54,874 nt of DNA from an uncultured Bacteroidales bacterium (GCA_902776835.1 CACYRK010000034.1:1-54874); one strand, 5' to 3'; positions 8,472 to 17,325 are shown, counted from the stretch's first letter. Notes: generated by a model not told the origin, from the letters alone. Numbers and translations: made by a program.

Positions 8472-8649
8472 TTAGCCATTGCTTTGTCGTTTAAATAGCG
8501 ACGAAAATCAATTATGATACAGCCTCATGGGAAAGCCCGGGTATTCACGACCTTGATTCCACGACGCGCCATGACGCGTCACTACAGGTTTATGGCGGAT
8601 TTTCACTAATTGTGGATTTTGACACAACCTCGCCTTTATCGAACTCTAG

Positions 8650-11600
8650 TTAGATTTCGATGTGGCTGGTGCCGGAGTTGCCGTTTTTCACCACGCGGAT
8701 TTGCGTGGTGATTTTTTCGACCATGGTGTCGGTGTGTGAGATTACGCACACCTTTTTGCCCTTGGCCATCTGCATCATCGACAGTGCGTTGATGACCTCG
8801 GAGAGCGTCGACGGGTCGAGCGAGCCAAAGCCCTCGTCGATAAAGAGATGCGAGAACGAGGTGTTTTGCGTTGAGAGCGACGACAAGCCCAACGCAAGGC
8901 CAAGACTCACGATAAACGTCTCGCCGCCTGAGAGCGACGTCGTGTCGCGGCGGTCGTTGAAGCGATCATGGTCAATCACGCGAATGCCCAGCGAGTTACG
9001 CACCTGCTCCAGTTCGTAGCGGTTGTTGAAGCGACGTATCTCGACATTGGCATGCTCGACGAGGAATCGCAGCGTGTAGCACTGCGCGATTTTTCGCAGG
9101 TTGCCGCCTTCCTTGTTTCCGATGGCATGGTAGATGGCCTCCCAATCGTCGAGGTTGGTCTTGGCTTGCTGCAATTGGTCCGACAGTGCGCCAAGTTGCT
9201 CCAAGGCCTGGTCATGCTTCGTCTTTTTTACACGTTTTTCAATCAGTTCGCCTTCCTTGTCGTCCTCGGTGAGTTTTTGCTGCTGCGCGGCAAGCGTGGC
9301 CTTGTCGTGCTCGGGCTTCGAGGCCTGGTGGTCGTCGTGCGCCTGGACGGCATTGTCGAGCGTGGTCTTGGCGCGCGTCACGGCAGTGTCGAGGCGCTGC
9401 ATGGTGGCGCGTTGCGATTCCCAATCGTCATTGGCATTGAACAACTCGGCAACCATATCGACCGTCACCGGCACGTGAGCCGCATTGTACGCCTCGAGCC
9501 ATTGCTCCAGTTTTTGCTTATGCTCGCCATGCTTTTCAACGCATTGGTCGTGCTGTTGCTTGACCGTCTGCTTCTGTCCGTCGAGCGTTTTCAGGTTGCC
9601 ATCCACCTTGTCGACCTGCTTTTTCTGCTGCTCCAAGGCATCATTGGCATCGGCCAAGGCCTTGGTCAGTTGCCGCTCCACCTCCTCTGGGTCATGGCCC
9701 TGCAACTCGGCATTGAAGGCCTCTTGCTTGCCCTTGCGCTCATCCACGGCATTTTGCCAAGCCTGGGAGGCGTCGCTGAACGCCGATTTCTTCTCGGCCT
9801 GCTGCTCATTGAGCGTGGGCACCAGCGAATTTAGTTCGGCGAGCGACCGCTCGGCACCATTCACACCATCCCGCAAGTCGTCCAATTTTTTGTCGGACTG
9901 CGCCTTGTAGTCGGTAAGCGTCTTGTTGGCAGCCTGACTTTTTTGTTGGGCATCAATCAAGGCTGCCTGCTTGTTGTTGTAGTCCTGCATGGCGGCTTCG
10001 GTCTTCTCTTGTTCTTTGCCGGCCAGCACTTTGTGCTCTTTGAGCCAGGCTTCCGACGCCTGCCAGGTGGGATACATTGCTATAATCTCGCTCCACTGCT
10101 GCTTTAAGCCGTCGATTTCGGCGCGCAGGCTGTTTATTTGGCCGTTGAAGATGTCAATCTTGCCCTTGTTGGAGGAGAATTCGCTGTCGAGCGCCTGCTT
10201 GCGCTCGGTGTCTTGCTTCAATTTCTCTTCAGCCTCCCTTAGTTGCACGTCGACAGCCTCAACGGCAGGCCTGAACACCTCATGCGAGGCGTAAGGGTGG
10301 TGAGTTGCGCCGCACAGTGGGCACGGCTCATTCTCGCGCAACTTAGGCCGCAACTTGGTTAAGTCCTTGCTGGAGAGTATGGTTTTGGTTTCTTTGATTG
10401 TTTCCACCGCAACTTTAGCGGCCTCCACATCGATTTTCTCAAGTTCAGCCGTGATTGCAGTGTTGCGCTTACCGAGGCGGTCGACCTCGTCGTTGCAATT
10501 CTTGAGATTTGTGGCATTTTTTGCCAAGCGCTGCTGAATATCCAAGGCTTTGTCGGCATGTTTTGCCACCTGCACGGCAGTTGCCACCGCGGCTTGCAAC
10601 TTGCCCAAGTCGAGGCGGTCGAGTTCGCCCTTGGCTGCCACAGCAAGTTTCTCGGCCTCGGCGGCCTTCTTGCCAAGTTCGTCGCGGCGCTTATTCACCT
10701 CGCCGGTTTTCTGTTCCAACTTCTTTTTGGCATCTTCGAGGGCGGTTTTGGCTTTTTCGATTTGCGTGGTGTTCTGCTCGATGGCCGTGTTGGCCGCCTG
10801 CAGCAAATTCTCGGCTTGACGCTTAAATTCGTCGGCCTCACGCTCGCGCTTGCTGGCCACGCCGAGTTCCACCTTGAGAGTGCGCGCTGTGGCGATGTGT
10901 GTCTGCTGCTCCTCGAGGGTGGTCTTGGCGGCAGCCACTGCATCGGCTTTTTGCTGTTGCAGCGTCCTCTGCTTTTTGAGTTCGGTGGTTTGCGCCTCGA
11001 TTCTGCCCTCGATGTCGGCGGCAGTCTTTTGCGCCTGTTCAGCGTCACGTTTGGCGCCGTCCATGTCGTGATAGATGGTTATTGCTGGCGCCAAGGCATC
11101 GCGCAGCATCAGGCGCTGGCACATGGTGTCGTGGGCCCGGCGCGCTTCCAAGGCGTCGTCATGGGCCTGGCGATACTGCTCGATGTCGCGCTGCTGCTTC
11201 TCATCGGCGGTGTACCATTTCAGGGCATCGTCAATTGCCTGCGCACGTTCTTTCAGCGCAGCCTGATGCTCGGTGAGGGTGGCGATTTCTTGATTCAGTT
11301 GCTCGACCTCCTCAGGCTGAAGCATATTCACCGCATGCTCATCGCACTGCCTTTTGATAATCTCAAACTGTTGCGAGGCCTCGTCCTTGCCCGCGACAAT
11401 GTGCTGCACGATGCGCATATACAGTGGGCCGTTGCCCACGAGTTTTTCGAGCAAGCGGCAGCGGTCGTCCTCGTCGGCGGCGAGAAACTTGGCAAAATCG
11501 CCCTGCGCGATGAGCACCGTGCGCTGAAACTGCTCGAAGTCCAGCCCGATGAGCCGGTCGAGCAACGACGGTTCGCACGGCTCCTCATTGAGGCCGTCGA

Positions 11601-12015
11601 GGCGCACCAGATCCATCACAGCATCGCCATAATTCTTGGTCTTGAAACTGGTCGACCACTGCGAGCGGTAGGTGTTGCCGTCGTTACCCACGAAGGTGAG
11701 GCGCGAATAGCACGACTTGCGGCCTCGAGTGAGGATGTTGCGGGGGTCGGTGGTGGCGAGGCGGTTCTTCTCTTCATTGTCGCTCTCGCCCATAATCTTA
11801 TATTTGTTGCCACGGTCGCCCTTCTTGCGCGTGTAGCGCGGCGTGCGGCCATAGAGCGCCAGGCTGATGGCGTCGAGGATGGTCGACTTGCCGCTGCCCA
11901 TCACGCCGGTGATGCTGAAAATCTGAGCGTCGCGCAACTTGTCGCCCTCAAAGTCAATCACGTTCTCGCCCTCGAGCGAGGCGAGGTTGTTCATTTCAAG
12001 TCGTAGGAGTTTCAT
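8650..12015 (-). CDS. sbcC: Exonuclease SbcCD subunit C (SMC/Rad50-like ATPase)
   Basis: An 1121-residue Rad50/SMC-type protein that works with SbcD to cleave hairpins and blocked DNA ends. Walker A (GVMGSGKST) is at about residue 38, two very long coiled coils rich in Gln/Glu/Lys flank a zinc hook (CPLCGATHHPY, near residue 564), and the signature motif (LSGGETFIVSLGLALG) and Walker B (HLFIDEGFGSLDP) lie near residues 1027 and 1058. Length is normal. Its ATG overlaps the sbcD stop by three bases (ATGA), so the two are translationally coupled. The last 26 codons are duplicated 1.6 kb downstream at 7033-7121. Confidence 0.97.
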   Translation of the reverse strand: MKLLRLEMNNLASLEGENVIDFEGDKLRDAQIFSITGVMGSGKSTILDAISLALYGRTPRYTRKKGDRGNKYKIMGESDNEEKNRLATTDPRNILTRGRKSCYSRLTFVGNDGNTYRSQWSTSFKTKNYGDAVMDLVRLDGLNEEPCEPSLLDRLIGLDFEQFQRTVLIAQGDFAKFLAADEDDRCRLLEKLVGNGPLYMRIVQHIVAGKDEASQQFEIIKRQCDEHAVNMLQPEEVEQLNQEIATLTEHQAALKERAQAIDDALKWYTADEKQQRDIEQYRQAHDDALEARRAHDTMCQRLMLRDALAPAITIYHDMDGAKRDAEQAQKTAADIEGRIEAQTTELKKQRTLQQQKADAVAAAKTTLEEQQTHIATARTLKVELGVASKREREADEFKRQAENLLQAANTAIEQNTTQIEKAKTALEDAKKKLEQKTGEVNKRRDELGKKAAEAEKLAVAAKGELDRLDLGKLQAAVATAVQVAKHADKALDIQQRLAKNATNLKNCNDEVDRLGKRNTAITAELEKIDVEAAKVAVETIKETKTILSSKDLTKLRPKLRENEPCPLCGATHHPYASHEVFRPAVEAVDVQLREAEEKLKQDTERKQALDSEFSSNKGKIDIFNGQINSLRAEIDGLKQQWSEIIAMYPTWQASEAWLKEHKVLAGKEQEKTEAAMQDYNNKQAALIDAQQKSQAANKTLTDYKAQSDKKLDDLRDGVNGAERSLAELNSLVPTLNEQQAEKKSAFSDASQAWQNAVDERKGKQEAFNAELQGHDPEEVERQLTKALADANDALEQQKKQVDKVDGNLKTLDGQKQTVKQQHDQCVEKHGEHKQKLEQWLEAYNAAHVPVTVDMVAELFNANDDWESQRATMQRLDTAVTRAKTTLDNAVQAHDDHQASKPEHDKATLAAQQQKLTEDDKEGELIEKRVKKTKHDQALEQLGALSDQLQQAKTNLDDWEAIYHAIGNKEGGNLRKIAQCYTLRFLVEHANVEIRRFNNRYELEQVRNSLGIRVIDHDRFNDRRDTTSLSGGETFIVSLGLALGLSSLSTQNTSFSHLFIDEGFGSLDPSTLSEVINALSMMQMAKGKKVCVISHTDTMVEKITTQIRVVKNGNSGTSHIEI

Positions 12016-13283
12016 AGTTCAGAATCGTCGTTGGTTACATTTTTGACTACTTCGGCAAGGAGTTGCTGCTGGTGCTCATTGACCGTCGCCCCATTAATTA
12101 CCTCGAAACACTCCTTCAGGGCCTCCATGGGGTCGCGATTGAGCACGTCGTCGAGGCTGGCAAATGTGTCGCTGGCCGCCATCGCCTCGACCTGCAGTTG
12201 AGGCAGCACCTGCATCAGCCGTGAGATGATGGCGTCTTTGCCGTCGAGAGCGCGCTCGATGGTGGCGCGGTCGTCGGCCTTGACGGCGGCCGACTCGAAT
12301 TTCAGTTCCAGATAGCAGGCATGGTCGCTGAGCGCGTCGGCCTCGCGGTCAGGCAGTTGGCCGATGAGTTTCAGCAACTCGCGCATCTTGGCCGCCCCCT
12401 CGGCCGGCAGGCTGACGAGCGGGTGCTGGGGGTGATACTCCAAAAACTCCACCTTGGGCCGGCTGCCCGCCGACAGGGTCACCAGGTCGACGCCGTGGTG
12501 ATAGTTGCGCTCGGCAAACGACATGGGCAGCACACTGCCCGTGTAGCGCGCCCAGTCGGTGTCCCAGATGTGCTGGCGACGGTGGATGTGACCGCAAGTT
12601 AGGTAGTGCGGGCGCACGCCCCAATCCTCAAGGTTGACCTGCTCCTGGCCGCCGACGACGATGCGCTCCGACGAGTCCTTGGCAATCGCCGCCCCCGTGG
12701 CATACATGTGCGCCATCATCACGAGTATGCAGCCCGGGAACTTCGCGCTTGCACGCTGGGTGAGCGTGCGCAGCAGGTCGTTGACGCCCTGGGAATAAGA
12801 GTCGCAAGTGATGATGTCGCTGCGCAGGTAAGGCACGGCAAGCACTACGGCGTGCTCGGTGCCGTCGGCGCTGTCGATGGGAATCATCAGATCGTCGTAG
12901 TCGATGACGTAATGGCCGCTCACGTCGGGGGTGGCGGGCACCCAGGTGCGGCGCACCCATCCGCGCACGTCGACGCGGTGCTGCTCGAGCAGCGGTCGCG
13001 GTGCCTCAAGGCGGTTGGCCGAGTCGTGGTTTCCGGCGGTGATGATTATATGCATCTTTGGACATTTTTGGCTTGCCGTGGCCAGAAATCTGTAATAAGC
13101 GGCCTGCGCGGCAGCCGAGGGGTTGCCGTTGTCGAAGATGTCGCCCGCGATGAGCAGCGCGTCGGGCTGCTCGGCTTCGAGGTGTGCCAGCAGCCAGTCC
13201 ATAAAGTGTAGGTGCTCGGGCAGGCGATCTGTGCCATGGAACAGATTACCCAAGTGCCAATCGCTGGTAGTTAAAATTCTCAT
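12012..13283 (-). CDS. sbcD: Exonuclease SbcCD subunit D (Mre11-like nuclease)
   Basis: A 423-residue calcineurin-like metallophosphoesterase, the nuclease subunit of SbcCD. The metal-binding motifs are in order: TSDWHLGNLFHG, IAGDIFDNGNP, ITAGNHDSANR, MMAHMYATG and CGHIHRRQ. The C-terminal 120 residues match the capping/SbcC-binding region in position. Length is usual. It is followed directly by sbcC with overlapping stop and start codons. No clear promoter is seen before it, so it may be read from the DUF4923 gene upstream, past a large hairpin. Confidence 0.96.
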   Translation of the reverse strand: MRILTTSDWHLGNLFHGTDRLPEHLHFMDWLLAHLEAEQPDALLIAGDIFDNGNPSAAAQAAYYRFLATASQKCPKMHIIITAGNHDSANRLEAPRPLLEQHRVDVRGWVRRTWVPATPDVSGHYVIDYDDLMIPIDSADGTEHAVVLAVPYLRSDIITCDSYSQGVNDLLRTLTQRASAKFPGCILVMMAHMYATGAAIAKDSSERIVVGGQEQVNLEDWGVRPHYLTCGHIHRRQHIWDTDWARYTGSVLPMSFAERNYHHGVDLVTLSAGSRPKVEFLEYHPQHPLVSLPAEGAAKMRELLKLIGQLPDREADALSDHACYLELKFESAAVKADDRATIERALDGKDAIISRLMQVLPQLQVEAMAASDTFASLDDVLNRDPMEALKECFEVINGATVNEHQQQLLAEVVKNVTNDDSEL

Positions 13284-13330
13284 AAAATTCTGTTAATCAG
13301 TTTGTTGCTTGAGTTGTATTTGGGCTAAAC

Positions 13331-13390
13331 TACTACTATAGCACTTATGGCATGATGTGGTTGCACATTGCCATAAGTGCTATAATAGTA
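13331..13390 (-). terminator. Large hairpin between the DUF4923 gene and sbcD
   Basis: Arms of 22 bases with one mismatch (13331-13352 and 13369-13390, core AGCACTTATGGCA) around a 16-base loop. It could terminate the upstream lipoprotein transcript or tune read-through into sbcDC. No long T run follows. Confidence 0.5.
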
Positions 13391-13408
13391 CGCGGATGTG
13401 TGCGGTGA

Positions 13409-14053
13409 TTACTTGGTGAGTTCGAAGCCTACGCGGGCGCCGTCCTTGCTCTTGGCGAGTTGGCTCACGGCGTTCACGGCCTGCGTGTCGCTCACTTTAG
13501 CCACCTTCTGCAGCATGGTTGCCATCTGCTTGGCGTCGAACATCAGCGCCATACCCCGCTCGGTGGGCGTCACGTTGCCTTTGAGGGTCTGCGATGCGCT
13601 CTTGAGAGTAATCTCGCCATTCTGCTGATTGTAGGTGTAAGTGCCGTTGAAGGGGATGCCGTGCACCTGAGCGGCAAACTGGTTGCCGGGCTTGAAGGCG
13701 AACGACGTGTTGGTGCTGTTGATGCCCATGGCCTTGTAGTTCGAGGCCAGCGACGAGGCCAGTTGGTTGATGGCGGTGGCGCCACCAGCGTTGACAAAGG
13801 CTTGCTCGGTGGTGAACGACGCGTTAGGGGCTGCGTAAGTCCAATTGCCCAGCAGACTCGACTGGTCGAGCGTCATGCCGCCCAGCAGGATGTTGCCAAG
13901 TACGCTGCCCAGCACGCTACCCAGCACATTGCCGGTGCCCATGTTACCCATACCACCCATGTTGCCATAGCCGGTGTTGCCATAGCCGGTGGAGAAACAA
14001 CTCGTCATCACAAGCGACAAAGCCGCGATCACTGTCATTACAATCTTTTTCAT
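13409..14053 (-). CDS. DUF4923 family lipoprotein
   Basis: A 214-residue lipoprotein with signal peptide and lipobox (SLVMTSC). A short Gly/Asn repeat (TGYGNTGYGNMGGMGNMG) and a hydrophobic Gly-rich stretch precede the DUF4923 body (LLGNWTYAAPNASFTTEQAF, FNGTYTYNQQNGEITLKS). DUF4923 is restricted to Bacteroidales and has no known function. It starts 20 bases after the zinc-motif membrane protein gene and is probably co-transcribed with it. Confidence 0.88.
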   Translation of the reverse strand: MKKIVMTVIAALSLVMTSCFSTGYGNTGYGNMGGMGNMGTGNVLGSVLGSVLGNILLGGMTLDQSSLLGNWTYAAPNASFTTEQAFVNAGGATAINQLASSLASNYKAMGINSTNTSFAFKPGNQFAAQVHGIPFNGTYTYNQQNGEITLKSASQTLKGNVTPTERGMALMFDAKQMATMLQKVAKVSDTQAVNAVSQLAKSKDGARVGFELTK

Positions 14054-14073
14054 AAAATACTATATAATTTAAA

Positions 14074-14634
14074 TTAATGGTTTTTCTTTTTTGAGCCGGA
14101 GTGCAACATCCTTCCGACCTTCTCACTGGTGGACTGGGGGGAATCATTTTTTGAGGGTTTATCTCTCCTAACCATGCCCGCCAACCGTCTGGTCCGTGGC
14201 GAAGCCACGGCCGTGTCGCCCGGCTCGATGACGCTGATTGAGTCGAGTGGCTCGACGACGTCGGTTGAGTCGACTGGCTCGACGGTGTCGCATAGCATAT
14301 TTGGCACCGCCACCACATCACCCTCGAGTCGCCGCTCGGGCACGTTGGTTTGCTTTGTCGGGGCCATTTTGCCGCTGGGGTGGAAGATTTGTGTGCAGCC
14401 CGTGAGCGTGCTCACGCCCAGACTGAGGCCGGCAATGGTCACCGCCTTGCCCAGTTGCTGTCGTAGCCGCAACTGGCGCTCCAGCCAGCGCACCTCGCTC
14501 TCGCAGGCCGGGCAGGTGCCGGCGCAGTCGCCCTTGTGGTCGCACTCGGTGGGATGGTACTCGATGTCGTTGGCACGGGCGATATCCAAGCGTATGCCCT
14601 TCAACGTTTCGCAAATATGCTTTCCTGGTCTCAT
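14074..14634 (-). CDS. Conserved Bacteroidales protein with N-terminal Cys/His cluster and one membrane segment
   Basis: A 186-residue protein. The N terminus (MRPGKHICETLKGIR, then ECDHKGDCAGTCPACESEV) has the layout of a small zinc- or cluster-binding knuckle that faces the cytoplasm. A hydrophobic segment with a possible lipobox-like end (VTIAGLSLGVSTLTGC, residues about 65-80) follows. The rest is polar and Asp/Glu/Val-rich (EPVDSTDVVEPLDSI). The N-terminal block is recurrent in Bacteroidales hypothetical proteins. Function is unknown. It has a good promoter and heads the DUF4923-sbcD-sbcC string. Confidence 0.75.
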   Translation of the reverse strand: MRPGKHICETLKGIRLDIARANDIEYHPTECDHKGDCAGTCPACESEVRWLERQLRLRQQLGKAVTIAGLSLGVSTLTGCTQIFHPSGKMAPTKQTNVPERRLEGDVVAVPNMLCDTVEPVDSTDVVEPLDSISVIEPGDTAVASPRTRRLAGMVRRDKPSKNDSPQSTSEKVGRMLHSGSKKKNH

Positions 14635-14659
14635 AATAAAAAAGAAAAATACGTCACCG

Positions 14660-14690
14660 CAAAATTAAACATTTACATTCAAATATCAAA
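14660..14690 (-). promoter_or_regulatory. Promoter of the zinc-motif protein/DUF4923 operon
   Basis: On the minus strand TTTG (14690-14687), a 19-base spacer and TAATTTTG (14667-14660) form a canonical promoter 25 bases before the start codon. Confidence 0.7.
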
Positions 14691-14698
14691 ATTTTGAG

Positions 14699-14883
14699 CC
14701 CAATTCGGTCATTAGAAATTATGACATAACAGAATTTGTTTTGAGAGTATTGCTGTTATTGAAATCGAAGGCATAGCGGGCTATGGCGAGATTTCAATGG
14801 CAGCAAGACGCCAAAACAAAACTGTTATGGTATAATTAGGAACAAAGAAAATAACATAATACCGATGTAATGACCGATTTGGG
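14699..14883. repeat. MITE-like element with nested inverted repeats
   Basis: About 185 bp with terminal inverted repeats CCCAATTCGGTCATTA (14699-14714) and TAATGACCGATTTGGG (14868-14883), 15 of 16 paired. Inside, 14725-14829 folds into a long imperfect hairpin: CATAACAG / CTGTTATG, TTGTTTTG / CAAAACAA, TTGAAATC / GATTTCAA, CATAGC / GCTATG. The right 55 bases recur at 53518-53570. No coding frame is present. Confidence 0.7.
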
Positions 14884-14925
14884 TTGAACACTTCGTTTGC
14901 CATTCAAAGGCCAAAATGGGGCAAA

Positions 14926-14963
14926 ATTGGTCGGCAAAAACGGGTGATTGGTCGGCAAAAACG
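14926..14963 (+). repeat. Short direct repeat
   Basis: ATTGGTCGGCAAAAACG occurs at 14926-14942 and 14947-14963, upstream of the low-complexity secreted protein gene. The rest of 14884-15089 holds nothing I recognise. Confidence 0.6.
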
Positions 14964-15089
14964 CGGCAAATTTCCTGGAACTGTGGGGTTTACGAAAAAA
15001 TGGATTTAAACTTCGATTTACCTCCCACGTCTAAAAGACACAGAGAGAAACAAAACACTATTTGTTACACACATTAAAACTATAAAGTG

Positions 15090-16253
15090 ATGAAAACAAC
15101 TGCTACAAAAATCATGATGAGCCTCGTGCTTAGCGTAAGCATGATGATGGCAGTCACTGCCAGCGCTCAAACGATGACCGGCCGCACTCGCCCCGGCACC
15201 ACATCGGCCAACACCAGCGCCGCCGTGTCATCACAACGCAATACGGGCAACACCAGCAGGGTGACCAGCGCCGCCAGCAGCGGAACAACTCGCACGACAG
15301 TGTCGAGCACGAATAGCAGCGGCAAGAGCAGCACCACGGTTGCCACAAGAACCAGCGGCACGGGCAAAGTGTCGAGCAGCAGCACCAGCGCTGTGAGCAC
15401 CACCCGTCCGTCGATCAGCGCCAGCAAGGCCAGCCAGGGCAGCGGCACTACCAGCAGCGTTACTACCCGCAGCGGCAACAACACTGGCAAGTCATCCACC
15501 ACCGTCGGCAGCACCACGGGCAGTCTTCGCAACAGCCGCAGCGGCGGCAGCGGCACCACCACAGTGAGCAGCAACAACAGCGGCAAGGGTGGCAGCAAGG
15601 ATAACGGAAAGAATGGCGGCAAGGACAACGGAAAGGGCAAGGGCAACGACCGCCCCAGCGTGGGAGGAAAAGGCTCGGGCTACGGACCTGGAAACGCCCA
15701 CAACTACAACGGGCACCCCAACGCCAACCACTTCAACTGGAACTATTCGCACCGCGACTGGAGCCGTCCCATCGCTCCTCCCGCACGCGACTTCCGCCCC
15801 GTCTTCCGCACCTGGAGGCGTCCGGCAATCCCCAGCGGATACATCTACTATAGCAACGCTCCGGTCATCGACCGTATCTTCGGCATCACCTTCGGGTCAC
15901 GAATGAGCATCTCGCTCGACTTCCTCTACGGCAACGGTTACTTCATCGACGGCTACACCGACAAGGTGGTGTACCTGAGAGACATCGAAATGTACGACTT
16001 GCTCTGGGACGACGCAATGCTCAGTTACGATGGAGGATTGCTCAAGGGAGTCCAACTGAGTTCTTCGACAAGTGTGATCGACCGCACCCGCTTCAACCTG
16101 GTCTACCACCGTCTCACCGCCCTCTACGGGTCGCCCGTGAGAATGAGCGAGAGCGAACTGACCTGGTTTGGCAGCCGCGGCGCCGGATACATCACCCTGA
16201 GCGCAGAATACAGCGCCGGACGTTACTACACCACCCTGTGGATTAGCAACTGA
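15090..16253 (+). CDS. Secreted Ser/Thr/Gly-rich low-complexity protein with a conserved-looking C-terminal domain
   Basis: A 387-residue protein. The ATG at 15090 is used because the preceding in-frame codon at 15087 is a GTG. The signal peptide ends near MMMAVTASAQ. Residues about 30-185 are almost only Ser, Thr, Gly, Asn, Arg and Lys (TSRVTSAASSGTTRTTVSS, GGKDNGKNGGKDNGKGKGN). Residues about 205-387 form a folded-looking tail (HFNWNYSHRDWSRP, GYFIDGYTDKVVYLRDIEMY, FGSRGAGYITLSAEY). I do not recognise the family. The first half could be a flexible, possibly O-glycosylated linker that extends the tail from the cell surface. Confidence 0.75.
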   Translation: MKTTATKIMMSLVLSVSMMMAVTASAQTMTGRTRPGTTSANTSAAVSSQRNTGNTSRVTSAASSGTTRTTVSSTNSSGKSSTTVATRTSGTGKVSSSSTSAVSTTRPSISASKASQGSGTTSSVTTRSGNNTGKSSTTVGSTTGSLRNSRSGGSGTTTVSSNNSGKGGSKDNGKNGGKDNGKGKGNDRPSVGGKGSGYGPGNAHNYNGHPNANHFNWNYSHRDWSRPIAPPARDFRPVFRTWRRPAIPSGYIYYSNAPVIDRIFGITFGSRMSISLDFLYGNGYFIDGYTDKVVYLRDIEMYDLLWDDAMLSYDGGLLKGVQLSSSTSVIDRTRFNLVYHRLTALYGSPVRMSESELTWFGSRGAGYITLSAEYSAGRYYTTLWISN

Positions 16254-16401
16254 CTACGAAACAAGAGAGTAAAGATTTTTTCATAAGCACATATCCAACT
16301 ATATACACACGCCAACTGGGGGTGACTCGCGAGAGCCGCCTCCAGTTCACTTTTGCCCCCACGCCCCGCAAGAGCAACTACAGTGGCTAAAGGAGCGGGG
16401 C

Positions 16402-17325
16402 CTAATCCACCCGGTTGAGGTCGAGTGTGAGGCCTTCGTGGGCAAGGATGGTGTTGGGGAAGACTTCGCGGGCTTGGTCGAGCAGCACGGTGTCGTCGGT
16501 GTAACGGTTGGAGAAATGGCCGAGCACGAGCCGCCTCACGCCCGCTTCCTGGGCCACCGTGGCGGCCTCGCGCGCCGTGCTGTGGAAGCGCTTGCGGGCC
16601 TGCACGGCGCACTCATCGCCGTAGGTGGCCTCGTGGTATAGCCAGTCGGCACCCTTCACGGCCTCGATGACGCGCGGCGAGTACATCGTGTCGCTGCAAT
16701 AGGCATAGGAGATGGCGCGATCGGCAGCGCTGGTCAGTTTGGCATTAGGCACCACGGTGCCGTCGGGCGCCACGTAGTCGAGTCCCTGGCGCAGCGAGTG
16801 CATGAAGTGCTGTGGCACGCCGTGTGCCGCCACCGCCTCGGGGTCGATGTGACGCAGTTTGGGCTTCTCGGCCACCAGAAAACCCACGCAGGGCACGCGG
16901 TGCTTGAGCGCGATGGTTTTCACGGCAATCGAGTCGTCGTCGTAGATGAGAGCGGGCTGCGTGCCGATGATGTTGAACTGCAAGTCGTAGGGGCGCTCGC
17001 GGCAGAAAAAGTCGATGGTGCGCTGCACATAGTCGGCCCCATCTTTAAAGATGTGTATTGTCAGCGAGCCCGTCTTGCCCTGCAGCGCCAGTGTGGATAG
17101 CAGGCCAGGCAGGCCGAACACGTGGTCGCCGTGCAGATGCGAGATGAAGATGTGCGTCAGTCGCGAGAACTTGAGGCGCATGCGTCGCATCTCGAGTTGT
17201 GCTCCCTCGCCGCAATCAATCATCAGCAGATTGTCGCGCACGTTGAGCACCTGGCACGAAGGCATGTGCCTGAGTGTTGAAGTTGCCGAGCCGCAGCCCA
17301 GTATGTTTAGGTCGAATCGCGTCAT
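16402..17325 (-). CDS. rnz: Ribonuclease Z
   Basis: A 307-residue metallo-beta-lactamase-fold endoribonuclease that processes the 3' ends of tRNA precursors. Signatures are the N-terminal LGCGSATSTLRHMPSC, the metal site SHLHGDHVFGLPGLL near residue 63, the Asp block AYCSDTMY, HEATYGDE, and GHFSNRYTD. Length matches the short RNase Z form. It is monocistronic here and divergent from acpP. Confidence 0.95.
   Translation of the reverse strand: MTRFDLNILGCGSATSTLRHMPSCQVLNVRDNLLMIDCGEGAQLEMRRMRLKFSRLTHIFISHLHGDHVFGLPGLLSTLALQGKTGSLTIHIFKDGADYVQRTIDFFCRERPYDLQFNIIGTQPALIYDDDSIAVKTIALKHRVPCVGFLVAEKPKLRHIDPEAVAAHGVPQHFMHSLRQGLDYVAPDGTVVPNAKLTSAADRAISYAYCSDTMYSPRVIEAVKGADWLYHEATYGDECAVQARKRFHSTAREAATVAQEAGVRRLVLGHFSNRYTDDTVLLDQAREVFPNTILAHEGLTLDLNRVD

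Noticed and set aside
10558..12006. 482-codon plus-strand frame antisense to sbcC
   Set aside because: It mirrors the coiled-coil coding sequence of sbcC and has Leu/Gly-rich composition without any domain.
16254..16401. Possible coding remnant between the low-complexity protein gene and rnz (RESRLQFTFAPTPRKSNYSG then stop)
   Set aside because: The reading is short, has no start codon and no recognised family. The GC-rich codon-like pattern alone is not enough to call a pseudogene.
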